The notes under the pieces: generated by a model
The model's database searches: none
Seen by the model: only the letters and a program-made list of their open reading frames with translations
What the model was told of the DNA's origin: nothing
Part shown: in pieces, positions 1 to 11,025 of the stretch
Position numbering within the stretch: the stretch's first letter is position 1
Layout of the letters: each line of letters opens with the position of its first letter
Source of the DNA: Psilocybe azurescens
Lineage: Eukaryota > Basidiomycota > Agaricomycetes > Agaricales > Agrocybaceae
Assembly (NCBI GenBank): GCA_023853785.1
Contig: JAJIRX010000687.1
Span: 1-51,944, forward strand
Length of the DNA: 51,944 nucleotides
Direction of reading: 5' to 3'
Program-made: the position numbers and the translations under genes

Positions 1-170
1 AATCAATAGAATGAGTAATAAATGGCACATTTTTACCTTGGCATCCTTTTTTTTATTCAATATGTCATGTGTCTAGACATGCAACATTCCAGTAGATGGT
101 ATCTCCTGGGCTAGAATTGCACTAATATCTGGACATCCTCACGGCCTCGTTTTTCGTCAAAGTATGCAAC

Positions 171-860
171 TTGAAGCTATCCAGATCGCCTCGTCCTTCT
201 TGTCGTCTTCCTGTGCACAAGGGGACGCGCTTATTGATGCCCAAACTACGAGAACTCACTATGAATGGAGAGGAGTGCCATATGTCATTCATGTCTTTCC
301 TTACTGCTCCGCGACTGGAGACTCTCACCGTCGGATGGAAGGAGAAGAGCGTCCCTGGAAGTAAACCAGGCCAAGGAATTGCAGAATGCATACTCGCCCC
401 AGAATGCAAACTCCGCACCTTCAAATTAAGTGCACGAGATATCTTCTTCAGCGATTTAGGTCAGGCGTTACGAACGATGGATTCTCTCAAAATACTACGC
501 TTCGTATGTCAAACTCGCGTTCCATAGCCATTATCGACAGACTCCTTCGCGAAGACGGCCATGCTCAGGACGCAATGGATAGCTATGCTACTAGATCCTT
601 CCTTCCGTCGTTGAGCTCTATAGCTATCCATTCTGTCCAGTTCGCCTTGCCTGAGCTGGTTCGTGATGTATGCGCAATCGAAGGGGCTGCTATTGGCGGA
701 CCCCGTGAGGAAAGCACACTATAAAGAAATTTACCGTGTCAGTTGTATCTATGAGGGCGAATCACTCGTTGTTATCTCGGCGAATAAGGACGTGTCCAAG
801 GGAATACCTTTGAATTACATCAACGCGGACGATCCGAGTGTCGATATTTCGTACAACTGA
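171..860 (+). pseudogene. F-box/LRR-like protein, 3' part, frame-broken
   Basis: The translation has the leucine-rich layout of C-terminal halves of basidiomycete F-box-like proteins: 'LTMNGEECHMSFMSFLTAPRLETLTV', with short hydrophobic strands at about 25-residue spacing, then 'SFLPSLSSIAIHSVQFALPELV'. The open frame changes twice. The first change, near 515-525, fits one missing base in the GTTCC stretch. The second is near 690, and the C-terminal residues then run to a stop at 858-860. No F-box motif is visible, so the 5' part is missing, diverged or further left. Proteins of this kind usually serve as substrate adaptors of SCF ubiquitin ligases; that is inferred from family resemblance only. 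An unrelated LRR protein is possible. Confidence 0.4.
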
Positions 861-1331
861 ACTTACGGTCATCTTTTGTCCATTAGTAGTATGGTTGTTC
901 CATTAGGCTGAGGACGACATTGTTGTTCTTTTGTTCTTATCCTTGTATTTTTATTAACTTGGGTAGCTATTTGTGAGTAGCTAGAACCGGCATGTCAATC
1001 ATAATCGTCCAGAACAGTCGCATAGAGGTCGACAGCGACGGCGGTGTGATAAAAGCAAAGAGATTAAATCGCTGCTTGAAGTTCTACGGCTGGAAATCCT
1101 TGGAAATGAGACCAACCAGAATCCTTTAGACCAGCCTCAGATGCCAAAGAAGACGAAAATTCGGCGTCTAGTATTGGCGTACGACCATATCCTCAAGCCA
1201 ACTGCCCTGATCTGATGAAATCGACTGTATGTATTAGGTATAGATACAATGCTCCATTAGGTGAATCAGAAGCCGGAGCAGCAGAAGGGAGACCGAGAAG
1301 TAGAGCTAAACTAGTACTATTAATCCAAAAT
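861..1331. other. Intergenic, no gene seen
   Basis: This stretch lies between the 3' ends of the F-box-like fragment and the convergent P450. I see no coding pattern, repeat or RNA gene in it. Confidence 0.5.
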
Positions 1332-3644
1332 TTACACTTTCAACGCAGATACGTCTTCCGGACGATCGCACTCTGTTTGATCATCGTCCCCATCCTTTCT
1401 ATATGCTGGACCCGGACTTCGCTTTCTGAACATCAGCCTGACGTTCTTGTCGGGTATAACTTTCGACTCGAACCACGCCATCTGCGGCTTCGCCTTCGCC
1501 GACTCGGACGAGAACTTGAAGTCGTATGTGGTGAGCATGTATCCGAGCATGAGTTTGAGCTCGGCAACTGCGAAGAAGCGGCCCGGGCTGGATAATGGGA
1601 GATGTCGATACGAGTGAGTACGGTACCACTAGCTTGTGGGAAAAAGAAAGGAGAGGGGAAGGGAGGGAAAAGGCAATAGTAACCCACCAAGCAGGCCTCC
1701 CATGCCCAAAGGCGTTGTACTCCAGCGTCGGCGTCGCCATGAGCGGTTGCGGCGGCTGGTCCTCTCGTGCACCCTCTTGGTTTACTGTAGGTCGCGAGAA
1801 TCTGAACCCATCAAACACCTCCGCAGGCGGATCATGATAATACGCATCATCCCTATGGTTCCCCACGCGTTGACGCACAGGTGCGTGCCGGGCGGGAGCG
1901 TGGTGCCCTGCGCATCAGAGAACGTGAATGGCTGGAGAACTCGTCTGCTGAGAAGAACTTTTTTTTCGATATGTCAGATCTTTAATTGGGTGCGCGACAT
2001 TGAGAGGAACAGAAGAATTGCCTTACCCAGACCGAGTCCATTGTACCGCTGCGTCTCGCGGAGGAAGCTGTCCGTCTTGAACATCTCCCCGACGGCTGCT
2101 TTGGACCATTTTCCTTGCCCTGTGTTCTTCACGACGGACCGGGCTTCATCTAGAAGGGTCGGATATACTCTGGTCGTTTGCAGAGCTCGTATAAAGCCTG
2201 TGCGAGAGCTCTGAATATTGTATCAGTTACCACAGTACTCAGAATCCAAAACTATCGGTATGATAGCTCAACAAAGAAACAGGATTTACCACACCCGACG
2301 AGTACGTCGAGGCAAAACTGAATACCACGACGCGCTTCGCCATGTTACGCGGTGTGCGTTCCTCTCCTGATGCTTTGGCAGAGTCGAGGAGCCATGTGAT
2401 CAAGTCACTCTACGGCGATGATAAACATGTAAGTTATGAGCCACGATTTTGGCTTTAAAGGATGGATTAAAACTCTCACAGGTTTATCAGGCCACTCGCC
2501 TCCATGTATTCGATCTTGCTCTAATCGATATTCGATAATAGGTGCGAGATGTTTCTCGATGCCTATCAAGACACCATCCACATTCGTAACCAGTCAGCCA
2601 AATAGCCTATCGTAATCGAGTTAGAGACACAAATTTGACAGGAATATAAGCAGCCATGAGCTACTCACGGTCTGAGAAATACGGGAAACAGGGTGAAGGG
2701 AGACGTCCCTTTAACTAGTTCCATGGTGGACTGTACGCACAGCCTACGAAAGTCGTTGTTCCTGCCTGATAATCATTCAGTCGTTAATGATAACATAGAA
2801 TAGGATGTGAATGGTAAAATGTACATAGGTCGATGCCGAGAAACGCTCTTGTCGTTATCCTCGAAATAACCTCGACAAGACCCTCAAAAACAGGGACGCT
2901 CGTCCATTCTGTGAACCTGGGATAAGTAGCCGTAGGAAGAGCAAAAGATGACGAGCATACCGTCTGTTTTGCATGGAATCATGTCGTTCAAGGCTAATAC
3001 CATCTCGTCATGGATGTCATTGAATTGATTTGCGAGGTTCCTGGTCAGAGGACCACGGACGATGTTGATGTGGTATGGATTGTCGGAGACCGCGTTACCG
3101 AGCGTGTGGTCCCATTGGTAGAACTAGATATCATTACGATCAACATGGTGCTTGAACAACGAAAAGACAGTGGCGAAAGACGGTACACGTACAACTGGGT
3201 TGCTGCGCACGCCCGAGAGCTGGTTCTCGCTTGCTTTGCGTATATCCTCTACTCGCTGGCGTCCATTTGCAACGACGAGCCATTCGTCTAGCATGGGGAG
3301 TTTCCATACACTTCCAGGATACTGGATTGGTCGATGACCATAGCGTACAGAGTTGTAAGTAAATAGAGATCAGATAGGTGGTTGATTTCGAAGCGTACCT
3401 TACGATAGCCCTCCTCGACGATGTCTCTTCCGAATAGAAGAAACTTTAGAGCAGAGAAGAACGAGAGAAACGGGGTAGAATAGCCGATGGTTGGGATGTG
3501 ATCAAGCTGTTCGGTTATGAGTCGGTATTATTATTTGAAGAGTGTCTCAACAGTCAAACACACCCGTCTATCACGAAATAAAACTCGAGAACAGGCGAAC
3601 ACCCCCATGATGAGGCAGACGTCTGAGATGCTGAGCGAGAACAT
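1332..3644 (-). pseudogene. Cytochrome P450, multi-exon, disrupted
   Basis: This is a haem monooxygenase of the class common in mushroom genomes (ER-anchored, partner P450 reductase; substrate unknown). In order along the minus strand: a hydrophobic N-terminus from the ATG at 3644; the 'HIPTIGYSTPFLSF' proline-rich hinge; 'NPYHINIVRGPLTRNL'; 'IEKHLAPIIEYRLEQD'; the K-helix motif ETQR in 'SFLRETQRYNG'; 'PAEVFDGFRF'; and the haem loop FGHGRPAC-PG. The Cys codon is split by a 100-base intron (1588-1687), exactly as in the second P450 of this window. Three lesions are seen: an in-frame TGA at 2594-2596 where the paralogue has Arg, and two frame breaks (near 2156-2158 and 1861-1864), each repaired by one extra base in a C or G run. 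The catalytic motifs are otherwise intact. The TGA is not a homopolymer problem and points to real decay or a silenced allele. Confidence 0.82.
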
Positions 3645-4719
3645 GCTGAGGACTGGAAGTATGCTGCGATTCGAGTTTCGAGTCCATCGTACGATTTGAG
3701 GAACAGGCTTATATATCCTCTTCTCTGACCATATGTCGGCGTTTTCATGCCCTAACGTAACCAGCGCAGGGTTGGATGTATGGCTCGAACAATCAATTCA
3801 CCGGTGGCTCCTGATGCCACTCCTATAATAACCAAAGAGTCAGCTGATAATGAAGTGATAAGTCGATAACCCTTTGAGCTTGTAGCATTCGGCATGGTTC
3901 AGATGAAGTACCTATTTCGCACCCGCAATATTGTGCCACCCACAGGCCACGACCCCTGAACCAACCATCATGTAGGGATCTTTATGTAGGTGGATTGGAG
4001 CATGTGTGTCAGAAACGCTCAGCTTGGTTGGAAAGGGACGTGTATGCCCAACCGGTGGCCGATTGAGATGATAAGAGAGTATGCTACCATAATCCTAAGT
4101 CTTCAGGGTTCGTGATTGCCAGCAGATGTCGGAGTTTGTAAGAATGCCCGGGAACGGAGCTGGTATCGATGATGAGCGCTTGAGCGCTTGAGTATTTTTA
4201 GGCAGGGGTGAAATTCTTGCAACACGGCTTGGAGAGTATGAAGGGTAAAGGGAAAGTCTGCAATTTGGTAGTACGCCCGTCTCTCACGGTCTCGTCTGCC
4301 AGTCTGGTTATCGGTATCACATGATTTAAATGCGTCGCGTCGCGCCTCATGCAAGCCTTATTCCAACTCTCGTTCAGGCCGAAAACTCCATAGAATACGC
4401 GAAGAACGTTTTAGTCTCTTTAATATCTATAATTCCAGTAATAAAGACTCCACGAGGCTTGGTGCTTCATAAGCCATAGTAGACTAAAAAACTCTGTTAC
4501 TGGTCAAGTGCAAAACATGAAAAAGCCGGTTTCATAGTTAATTTCCTTCTGGTACCATACGACTGTATCTTCCAAACAGAAAGTGAATCAAGCGCTGGCT
4601 ATCATAAACTCCGCAGTTATGTCCCCATAGCTAATGTTATCATGAGCTGAAATCTGATTGAAGTGATTAAAAGTTGACAATGGCAAGAAATCACATCTTC
4701 AGCGTACCGCAGCTACTTC
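3645..4719. other. Intergenic, no gene seen
   Basis: This is the region upstream of the P450 and the 3' flank of the beta-trefoil gene. Short open frames here show no recognisable domain, and none has clear exon-intron structure. Confidence 0.4.
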
Positions 4720-5246
4720 AGTCAAACCCTCGCTTCTCAGAGCATAGGCGGTGCGGGAAATTGAAATTCTGATTGGTTTTGGGGATTCAGTAAAGTTCAA
4801 ATGTGAACTGACTCTTCCTCTTCTTTACCTGTATTTACCAGCCGACACTTCAGTAATGTGCAACGGAGTTGGAGAGCTTCCAAATGAGCCTAGCACGGCC
4901 TATAAATTAAAGATATAAGTAAGCTGGGGAAAATCATTAAGAACGGGCTTACAACTGCGTTACCAGCAACGACGACAGGATAACCATCCATGTTAGTCAG
5001 GGTATAGTCGCGTCCGGAAGGCTGTAAATCCCACTGAATTTTTTGACAATAGATGATGCATTTAATGGCATACAGACATCAAGACATATTTGAGACATAC
5101 CTTCCTTGCAATTGGTGCCACGCTTTGGTTATCGGGAGACGCTATAACAAGTGGACAGCCTTGCTTGAGGCCTCCTGCGACAACATCGAGGGTCGCATAA
5201 TTGAAAAAAGGCTAATGGTTACAGTTCCTGTAGGAGGAGGCGTCAT
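4720..5246 (-). CDS. Small beta-trefoil (ricin-B-like fold) protein
   Basis: The exons read on the minus strand at about 5101-5246, 4953-5033 and 4829-4899, with a less certain last exon near 4720-4800. The deduced protein starts 'MTPPPTGTVTIS' and carries repeated beta-trefoil signatures: 'TLDVVAGGLKQGCPLV', 'DNQSVAPIARKW' and 'PSGRDYTLTNMDGYPVVV'. These are the Q-x-W-like and 'YTLTN' strands of Agaricomycete lectin-type or mycocypin-like trefoils. There is no signal peptide, so a cytosolic lectin or protease inhibitor is likely, but which one cannot be told. In exon 1 the frame breaks at a T-run (5204-5209 on plus), and one extra T repairs it. The C-terminus is uncertain. Confidence 0.45.
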
Positions 5247-6541
5247 TTATACGATGTGAGTACTCGAACTTGCTTTTGTAAACGGCCCATTCCTGTGTTA
5301 AGTTTATATACCTCTAGAGTGTACGATGGGAAAAATTCGACTCGTGGAGTGGTCCTGAATGAGTATAGACCAAATCTGTAGCGCTGGGCTGCCAAATAAT
5401 CAAACAGACGTTATTGAAAAGCTCCACCATCTGTCATGAGGTCCTTCTCTCAATTCAATTCTGCTCTCGCTTCATTCAAGGGCCATTCTACTGACGCATG
5501 ACATATCAGCGCCAATTAGACGTACTATTGCGGAATAGTCTTTGCGCTTCTAACAGGGCCAGAACTCCTTACAATGTGTCTCCGACGCTCAATGAATACT
5601 CTTAACCGCTATTTTTATGTGCACAAATATCCATATCATTCTGAAGAAAACATTCCTACATTTATGCGACCAGGAGTTTGACAAATATCTAGAGAATTTT
5701 GATAGAATGAGACTCACCGAGGGCATTCACTGGAAAAAGCTTCCTCGAATCGACATCGAAAATCACTTGCGAATACGGTCATGGCAAATGGAAGTGAACA
5801 ATGCGATGATTGGCATTTCAACCGAGTGTATATTCAGCTGTATGGAGCGAAATGCCATGATGGATCAGCACGCTCGTTGGTAATTAGTTCTCAGAGCCAA
5901 AAGGGTTATATACAAGCGCTATTCCTAACCCCAAGTGCACACGTACTGCCACTCACAATTAATTCCTATACATAGAACCGAAGTTATCGGTATCACAGGA
6001 GAACCCTTATTCTTCGAATAACCGACTAGGGCCTCGTCCAGACCGGTACATTGCCGAAGATAATACAAGGTAATGAAACACTTGCTTCACATACCTCTGT
6101 GCAGGTTCACCGTTGTAACAGCATAGCGCAGAATTTAAGGCCCCAATTTGGCCTACCCCTGTTGCATACCCCAATTTTGAAGATTACTCAACTGTCTCCG
6201 CCAGTAGTAAAGGTCACCCATTCAAACTCTATCAAAAAATGATTAAGTTTTGTTTCCATTAATCCAGTATTTCAATTTTGAAAATCTGTCATATCATGAC
6301 CGGTAGAAGGACCACTTGTCTGATGGACCAACTCGCCTTTCAGGGACAGAAAATATAGCTTTCGCCCAGTTTTCTGCACTGTGGTCTTCATTTATAGAAA
6401 TAGGCAATAGCATTACGATAGCCTACTTTTAACCTTCGAAAAATCAAGGTCCTTGGTACGAGATTTAGTCTATCGTTGGCCCGGATAAGTGGCCGTAAGG
6501 GATGATAATCGACTACGCTGTGATATAGTAACAGCCAATGT
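5247..6541. other. Intergenic, no convincing gene
   Basis: An 88-codon open frame on the plus strand (5617-5883) and smaller ones show no domain, signal peptide or splice pattern. I see no repeat. The right part is the 3' flank of the BTB gene. Confidence 0.4.
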
Positions 6542-8823
6542 TCATACGCTGAGTGTACTAAGCCTAACACTCTCACCCGTTGAGTGAACTGACATCCGGA
6601 CCGATAACGAGCTCCAGCTTCGGGAACCTCTAGCTGTGATGGTGTTCAATGACTCTTGAGAGTACGCTCGTCTGGTGTAAAACAGACCGTAGTCTGTGGA
6701 GGCAGTACGAGAAGATGCTCTTGAATACAGGGAGATATTTGCTAGATCGAGTGCGTCAATGTCGGGATGTTGTGCGGTGTCTTCCATTTCGGCAAGTGAC
6801 ATCGGACGTGTGATTGTCGACAGATTGGAATATACCGACATTGTCTTTCTTTTCTTGAGGTCAGGGGAGTTGTTTGTATATCTCTCTAGATGAGAATCTT
6901 CTTCATTTTCCAATAACTGTCCAGAGTCTGTGCAGAAAGTTTAAAAATATGTATTCATGTACGATATGTGGAAGGACCCACCGATAGAGACAAGTGTCGG
7001 GAGTATCCGGCTGCGAAGCCCGACTTTTATTTCGTCTAGATAGGCCTGGAGTATCGAGTTTACTGGAAGATAAGCTCTTATCCACGACTGTGATTTCGCA
7101 GGCAGACTGGAGTAGTAGTCAATGATCTACAAATTCAAATTCAGCGTGGTTTGGATCGCCCTTCCAGTTTAGAACTGAAAGACTGTCTGACGTACGTTGT
7201 AAATTTTTCCCGCATTATTCGACTCTCCCACTGCACGAAAAATTGCATCCCGAATGATGGACAGCTTAAGTGTGTTTTCAGTTTTTTGACATTTGACATG
7301 AGCCCTAAAGCATCGTCCTCCCTGATTTTTCCCAGTCCTCACATTTGAGGCATTCTGCTGTCTCCTCGCAAAACATGGCGTCAATTAAGTTCCGAACTGT
7401 TGTAACCGCAGCTTTGACAGGAGATATCCAAGGCCGGTGTGATTTGTTCATTTCATTCAATGCTTCTTCAGCGGCGAAGAGGAGACATAAAGCATTTTTG
7501 GGAGTAAGAATCGTCATACGAACTACTAAAATGAGGTAGTCCAGTAAATTTTGAGGTAGGAGGCGAACTGGATGGTGCACCATCCAGGACCAAAGAGTTT
7601 AACAAGAGCTCTAAGAGATCCTCGTTCGAGTTTGTCGTCTTTGATGCTTGGATCCATCGAGAATTCGAGGAGTCGAGGAGCCCATATCTTGCATCGTTGG
7701 CATTGACAGCCTCCTAGCCTCACCATGGCGGTCCAGCTATTACCCACAATCTTTTGGTACTCTTTCTCATCAAGAGTTGAGTAACAAAGGCCGTGGAGAA
7801 GGTTTTGCGTTATATGACCATATATGAGCTTCCGTAGTGAAGGGAGCTCGAAGTATAAGGAACCTCTCCAAATTGACAAGGCTGTGTTTAGAGTCTTTAA
7901 CTCATCATTCATGATTTTGAGTGTACCGGTATATATGAATTCGAGGATATAATCGAAACTGAAGGCAGTGAAAGGTGGAGAGCGAAAGGTGATTGTAAGC
8001 GGATGGTCGGGTGTAGGATTGATGATGCTATCGTCCCCACTCGCCTTCGATAATATTCTAGCAAAATACGGCGATCGAGAATGCAAGATAAAACGATGTG
8101 CAGGGAATACAACGTCACCGGGCTGTTTTTGGCGAATCCTAGGTATCTCAATTTGTACGTCGGAGTATAATCGCGTCCTCCACATGAAAAGCAGGTCTTC
8201 CCTGAGGCGTGTTGTGCGCCAATCTGCTTCCTGAACGTTCTCAAAATCAAGGTAGGGCGTATGGGAGTCCGGATGATCGCGTTCGCCGGTGTAAATTTCA
8301 CGGAGCTCCTCTGAAAACAATGTATCTCTATAGGGAGTTGTGCGCCGAATAAGGGACTTAGATCCAGATGACAAGGAAAGATTTTGTTTGACTTCAGAGG
8401 GAGAATGATGATGCTCGGTAGACGAAGCAGGATTAGCAACAATTTCCGTAAGATGACGCAGGTGAAATCCCGGAGTTGCCCTTGCGTAAATCATGGCTGT
8501 AGACAAATAGCAAAGTTCGCATAAGAGTCAAGCTTCAAAAATCAATTACTCGCCTTTGTGACCCCAAATCTCCGCAGCTTCTTGAGGAGCTCCTTCATCA
8601 TAATCATTTCGCACATTCCAAACAATGTCTGGATATCTATCCTTCGTGTTTTCAAAAGATTCTTCAGATCTCCTTTCCACACCGTGATACCATTCTGGAT
8701 GGCTGAATCCAGCACCCAGGTTGATCGTAACATGCCTCGCCAGAGATCTGGAATTTTAGGATGGCCTGCTAACAGCGGTGATTGTGTCGAGGATGATCGT
8801 CGATGATGTTGAAAGGCATTCAA
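6542..8823 (-). CDS. BTB/POZ-domain protein (copy A), with a Ser-rich tail shared with copy B
   Basis: The minus-strand exon 7526-8506 holds the BTB core: 'LYSDVQIEIPR' followed by 'FPAHRFILHSRSPYFARIL' (the classic 'H+..L..rS.yF..ml' helix) and 'FDYILEFIYTGTLKI'. A Cys-rich segment follows ('GGCQCQRCKIWAPRLLEF'), then 'LFGPGWCTIQ', 'LTPKNALCLLFAAEEAL' and 'CLKCEDWE', all matched in copy B. A short upstream exon (to 8823) and downstream tail exons (6542-7130) complete it. The tail has 'ALDLANISLYSRASSRTAS' and 'YGLFYTRRAYSQ', conserved in copy B. BTB domains mediate dimerisation and often cullin-3 binding; the partner here is unknown. Frame breaks occur at 7566-7567 (one base missing) and near 7326-7330 (one base surplus), so the gene may be intact if these are errors. 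Confidence 0.75.
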
Positions 8824-9473
8824 GGCTTATGGCGGGACACGCATGAACAGCCTCGATATCGGGATCCCACGCCTGTCAATTACCTATGATGGCGATGTTA
8901 CTAATACAGTGGTCCTCAGATCATTACAGAGCATCCACCTAGTCGAGGCTATACATAGTATAAAGAAGATTTAACTTTGATACGCATGAGATTATAATAG
9001 AGTGTCGCTTCGGAACCTCGGAAACAGTGGCCTAAATCATAAAAACGGGGGAATACGATCCAAATACTTCCATTTGTGTGTACATTGTAAAATGTATTAG
9101 CGCCCGTAGATTTGATAACCCTACATGAGAGGATTAACTCCGAATCGGAGGCCGAAGGTCCAAGAGATCTATTTTGTAAAAGTTTTCCACTTGGCGTCGA
9201 GCGAGGCGAGTCATGTATCATATTTCGTCATATTTTCAAGTAGCAACGTGTATCTTATTGTAACCACACCCTTCCCCTGTCTGATCCCATTTTGATGCCC
9301 CATAACCACTCCTTTACGTCTTGCCGATACTCGGCATTCCACCAGCGATCACATACGCCGACACAATTGGAACTTCATTTCTTAACCAAAACACTAGTCT
9401 CTCCTAGACAGACTTCGATATATGTGATGTACCCTACGGCTCACGATATATGAAGTCTGTTTTTACCACGCCC
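8824..9473. other. Intergenic, no gene seen
   Basis: This lies upstream of BTB copy A. There are no supported coding features and no clear promoter element. Confidence 0.4.
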
Positions 9474-9899
9474 TCCGAACCGTGTCAGAAAGTTGTTATA
9501 TAATCTTCGGACTTTAAAAATAGGATCGCGCGCACTTTGCTTGACAAGGACAAGATCTATAAAGACAATTTGGAGAGAGAAACTTTTATAAGGTGTCAAT
9601 GAACATTCATGCAATTTTTTGAGAGCTTTTAAACAGATGTAAAAGTGCTGGACACCCATCCGTCCGGCTCAAGGCAAAGTCAAAGATTATGTAAGCGACT
9701 TTCTGCTCAGTCTGCACCGGAATGAAAGCTGCCGCAAAACTCCTCCTCTCGACACAAAATTTAAACCATCTATTATTCGGGCCAAAGAAATGTGCTATAC
9801 CTTTCAAAAGGCTCGAAATATCTGCGTTGTCGCGTCTACTAGACGCGACGATAACTCAAGCTCCGAAGATTACATAAGAACTTCCTGACACGGTTCGGA
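9474..9899. repeat. Inverted-repeat element, 38-bp arms
   Basis: The arms are 9474-9511 and 9862-9899. The reverse complement of one matches the other at 35 of 38 positions. Each arm begins TCCGAA and ends TTCGGA, so each arm is itself terminally palindromic. The 350 bp between them have no coding capacity that I can support. The structure fits a small non-autonomous DNA element or a fold-back repeat; no target duplication could be identified. Confidence 0.5.
9829..9849. repeat. 21-bp near-perfect palindrome
   Basis: Two 10-base arms (GTCGCGTCTA and TAGACGCGAC) flank a single central base, inside the inverted-repeat element near its right arm. It could form a stem or serve as a dimeric protein-binding site. 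No function can be assigned. Confidence 0.55.
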
Positions 9900-9962
9900 C
9901 GGTGTCGTAAAAAAAGGACTACCAAAACACCCAAATGAAGCTCCGGCTTCCAATAATACACG

Positions 9963-10982
9963 CTCCCAGACCACTTTTATTGGACTCATTGACGAGGCGA
10001 GTATCGAGCTTCTTGGCACCAAAGCTGCAAAACTGATGCAGTTGACACGGAGCAGACCTCAGTTGTGGACGCGGCTGACATTCGACGGATCATGGAGTAC
10101 CTTCGCAAGCTAGTTGGTGTCATCTACACCCTGAAAGACGCCCTCCTAGATGTTATCAAAAGATGTGACACAGATATATTCTATAATCAGATACGACCAT
10201 GGCTGCGAGCAGAAGACGCTTCCATAACGGGCCTTCGGGGGCATCAAAGAACACCCAGACCTACGTTTGCCACAGAATCTATCAGGACCTAACGCAGGAC
10301 AAAGCTGTCTCATGCATTCTCTTTACGCCTTCTTTGGCATCGACTAAGAATAGTCCTCTCCAGGCAGTACCCCTTTAATGACACGTATATAAGCTTATAT
10401 GCCCACAAATCGTCGTGCACTCCTCGAAGACCCTTCGCCCAGCATCAGCAAATCTGGGAAATTCTCATTTAGCATTATTATTTGGACCTAGCAAGAAATA
10501 GCAATATATTGCAATACAAGATCATTGTAATATTATAAACCTCAGAGATTAAAATTGTTAAGCTATTATAAGACAATACAAGCAAATATATTATGAGGTC
10601 ATAATATTGTAACAATCTCATAAACATTTGAATTGCTATATATTGCTATTTCTTGCTAGGTCCAAACAATAATGCTAAATGAGAATTTCCCAGATTTGCT
10701 GATGGCCACTACGTAATTTTTTCATGGACTCTGAGGACACCAACATTCTCCTGGAGTTCAACAACGCAGTTCCAGCATTGAAAGCATTCGGTGATGCTCA
10801 CATGATCGTAATAACGCTCTACATTCTGGGACCAGCAAGGCGACGGAGTTGTTGCATCTGCTGGAAGCATCTCGGTCAAAGGAATGGGAGGAACAGATCT
10901 CGTCAAATTGTTGAAAGAGACTCGGGTGCATACCACAAAGACCCTGATAAATGTCAACAGTTTGAAAGGGAAATATCGTTAG
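9963..10982 (+). pseudogene. Indoleamine 2,3-dioxygenase-like gene, interrupted by a fold-back element
   Basis: Fragments in order match the IDO family (haem dioxygenase, tryptophan to N-formylkynurenine): 'LLGTKAAKL'; 'LRKLVGVIYTLKDALLDVI'; the family hallmark 'IFYNQIRPWLR'; 'LSGPNAGQSCLMHSLYAFFG' (equivalent of the GG/SG-S-AGQSS signature); 'MPTNRRALLEDPSP'; then, after the insertion, 'LRNFFMDSED', 'DAHMIVITLYILGPARR', and the C-terminal 'GMGGTDLVKLLKETR' matching the G-T-G-G-T-D loop. The frame changes several times, and a 265-bp element sits inside the coding part. The N-terminal third is not recognisable; the 426-bp inverted-repeat element lies just upstream. Only a relic or non-functional gene can be claimed. 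Confidence 0.7.
10440..10704. mobile_element. Fold-back MITE-like element inserted in the IDO-like gene
   Basis: Terminal inverted repeats of about 70 bp (left from 10443, right ending 10704) differ at only a few positions. The interior is AT-rich and also self-complementary, so almost the whole 265 bp can fold into one hairpin. GCC flanks it on both sides (10437-10439 and 10705-10707). Removing the element plus one GCC joins the IDO-like reading frame as D-P-S-P-L-R-N-F-F, which is strong evidence for insertion with a 3-bp target duplication. It has no coding capacity. The superfamily is undetermined. Confidence 0.82.
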
Positions 10983-11025
10983 TTCGTTAGCAAGCAAATG
11001 TAGTTTAGGGTATGGTCATGTAATA

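Noticed and set aside
5617..5883. 88-codon plus-strand open frame
   Set aside because: No signal, domain or splice context, and no similarity to neighbours; most likely chance.
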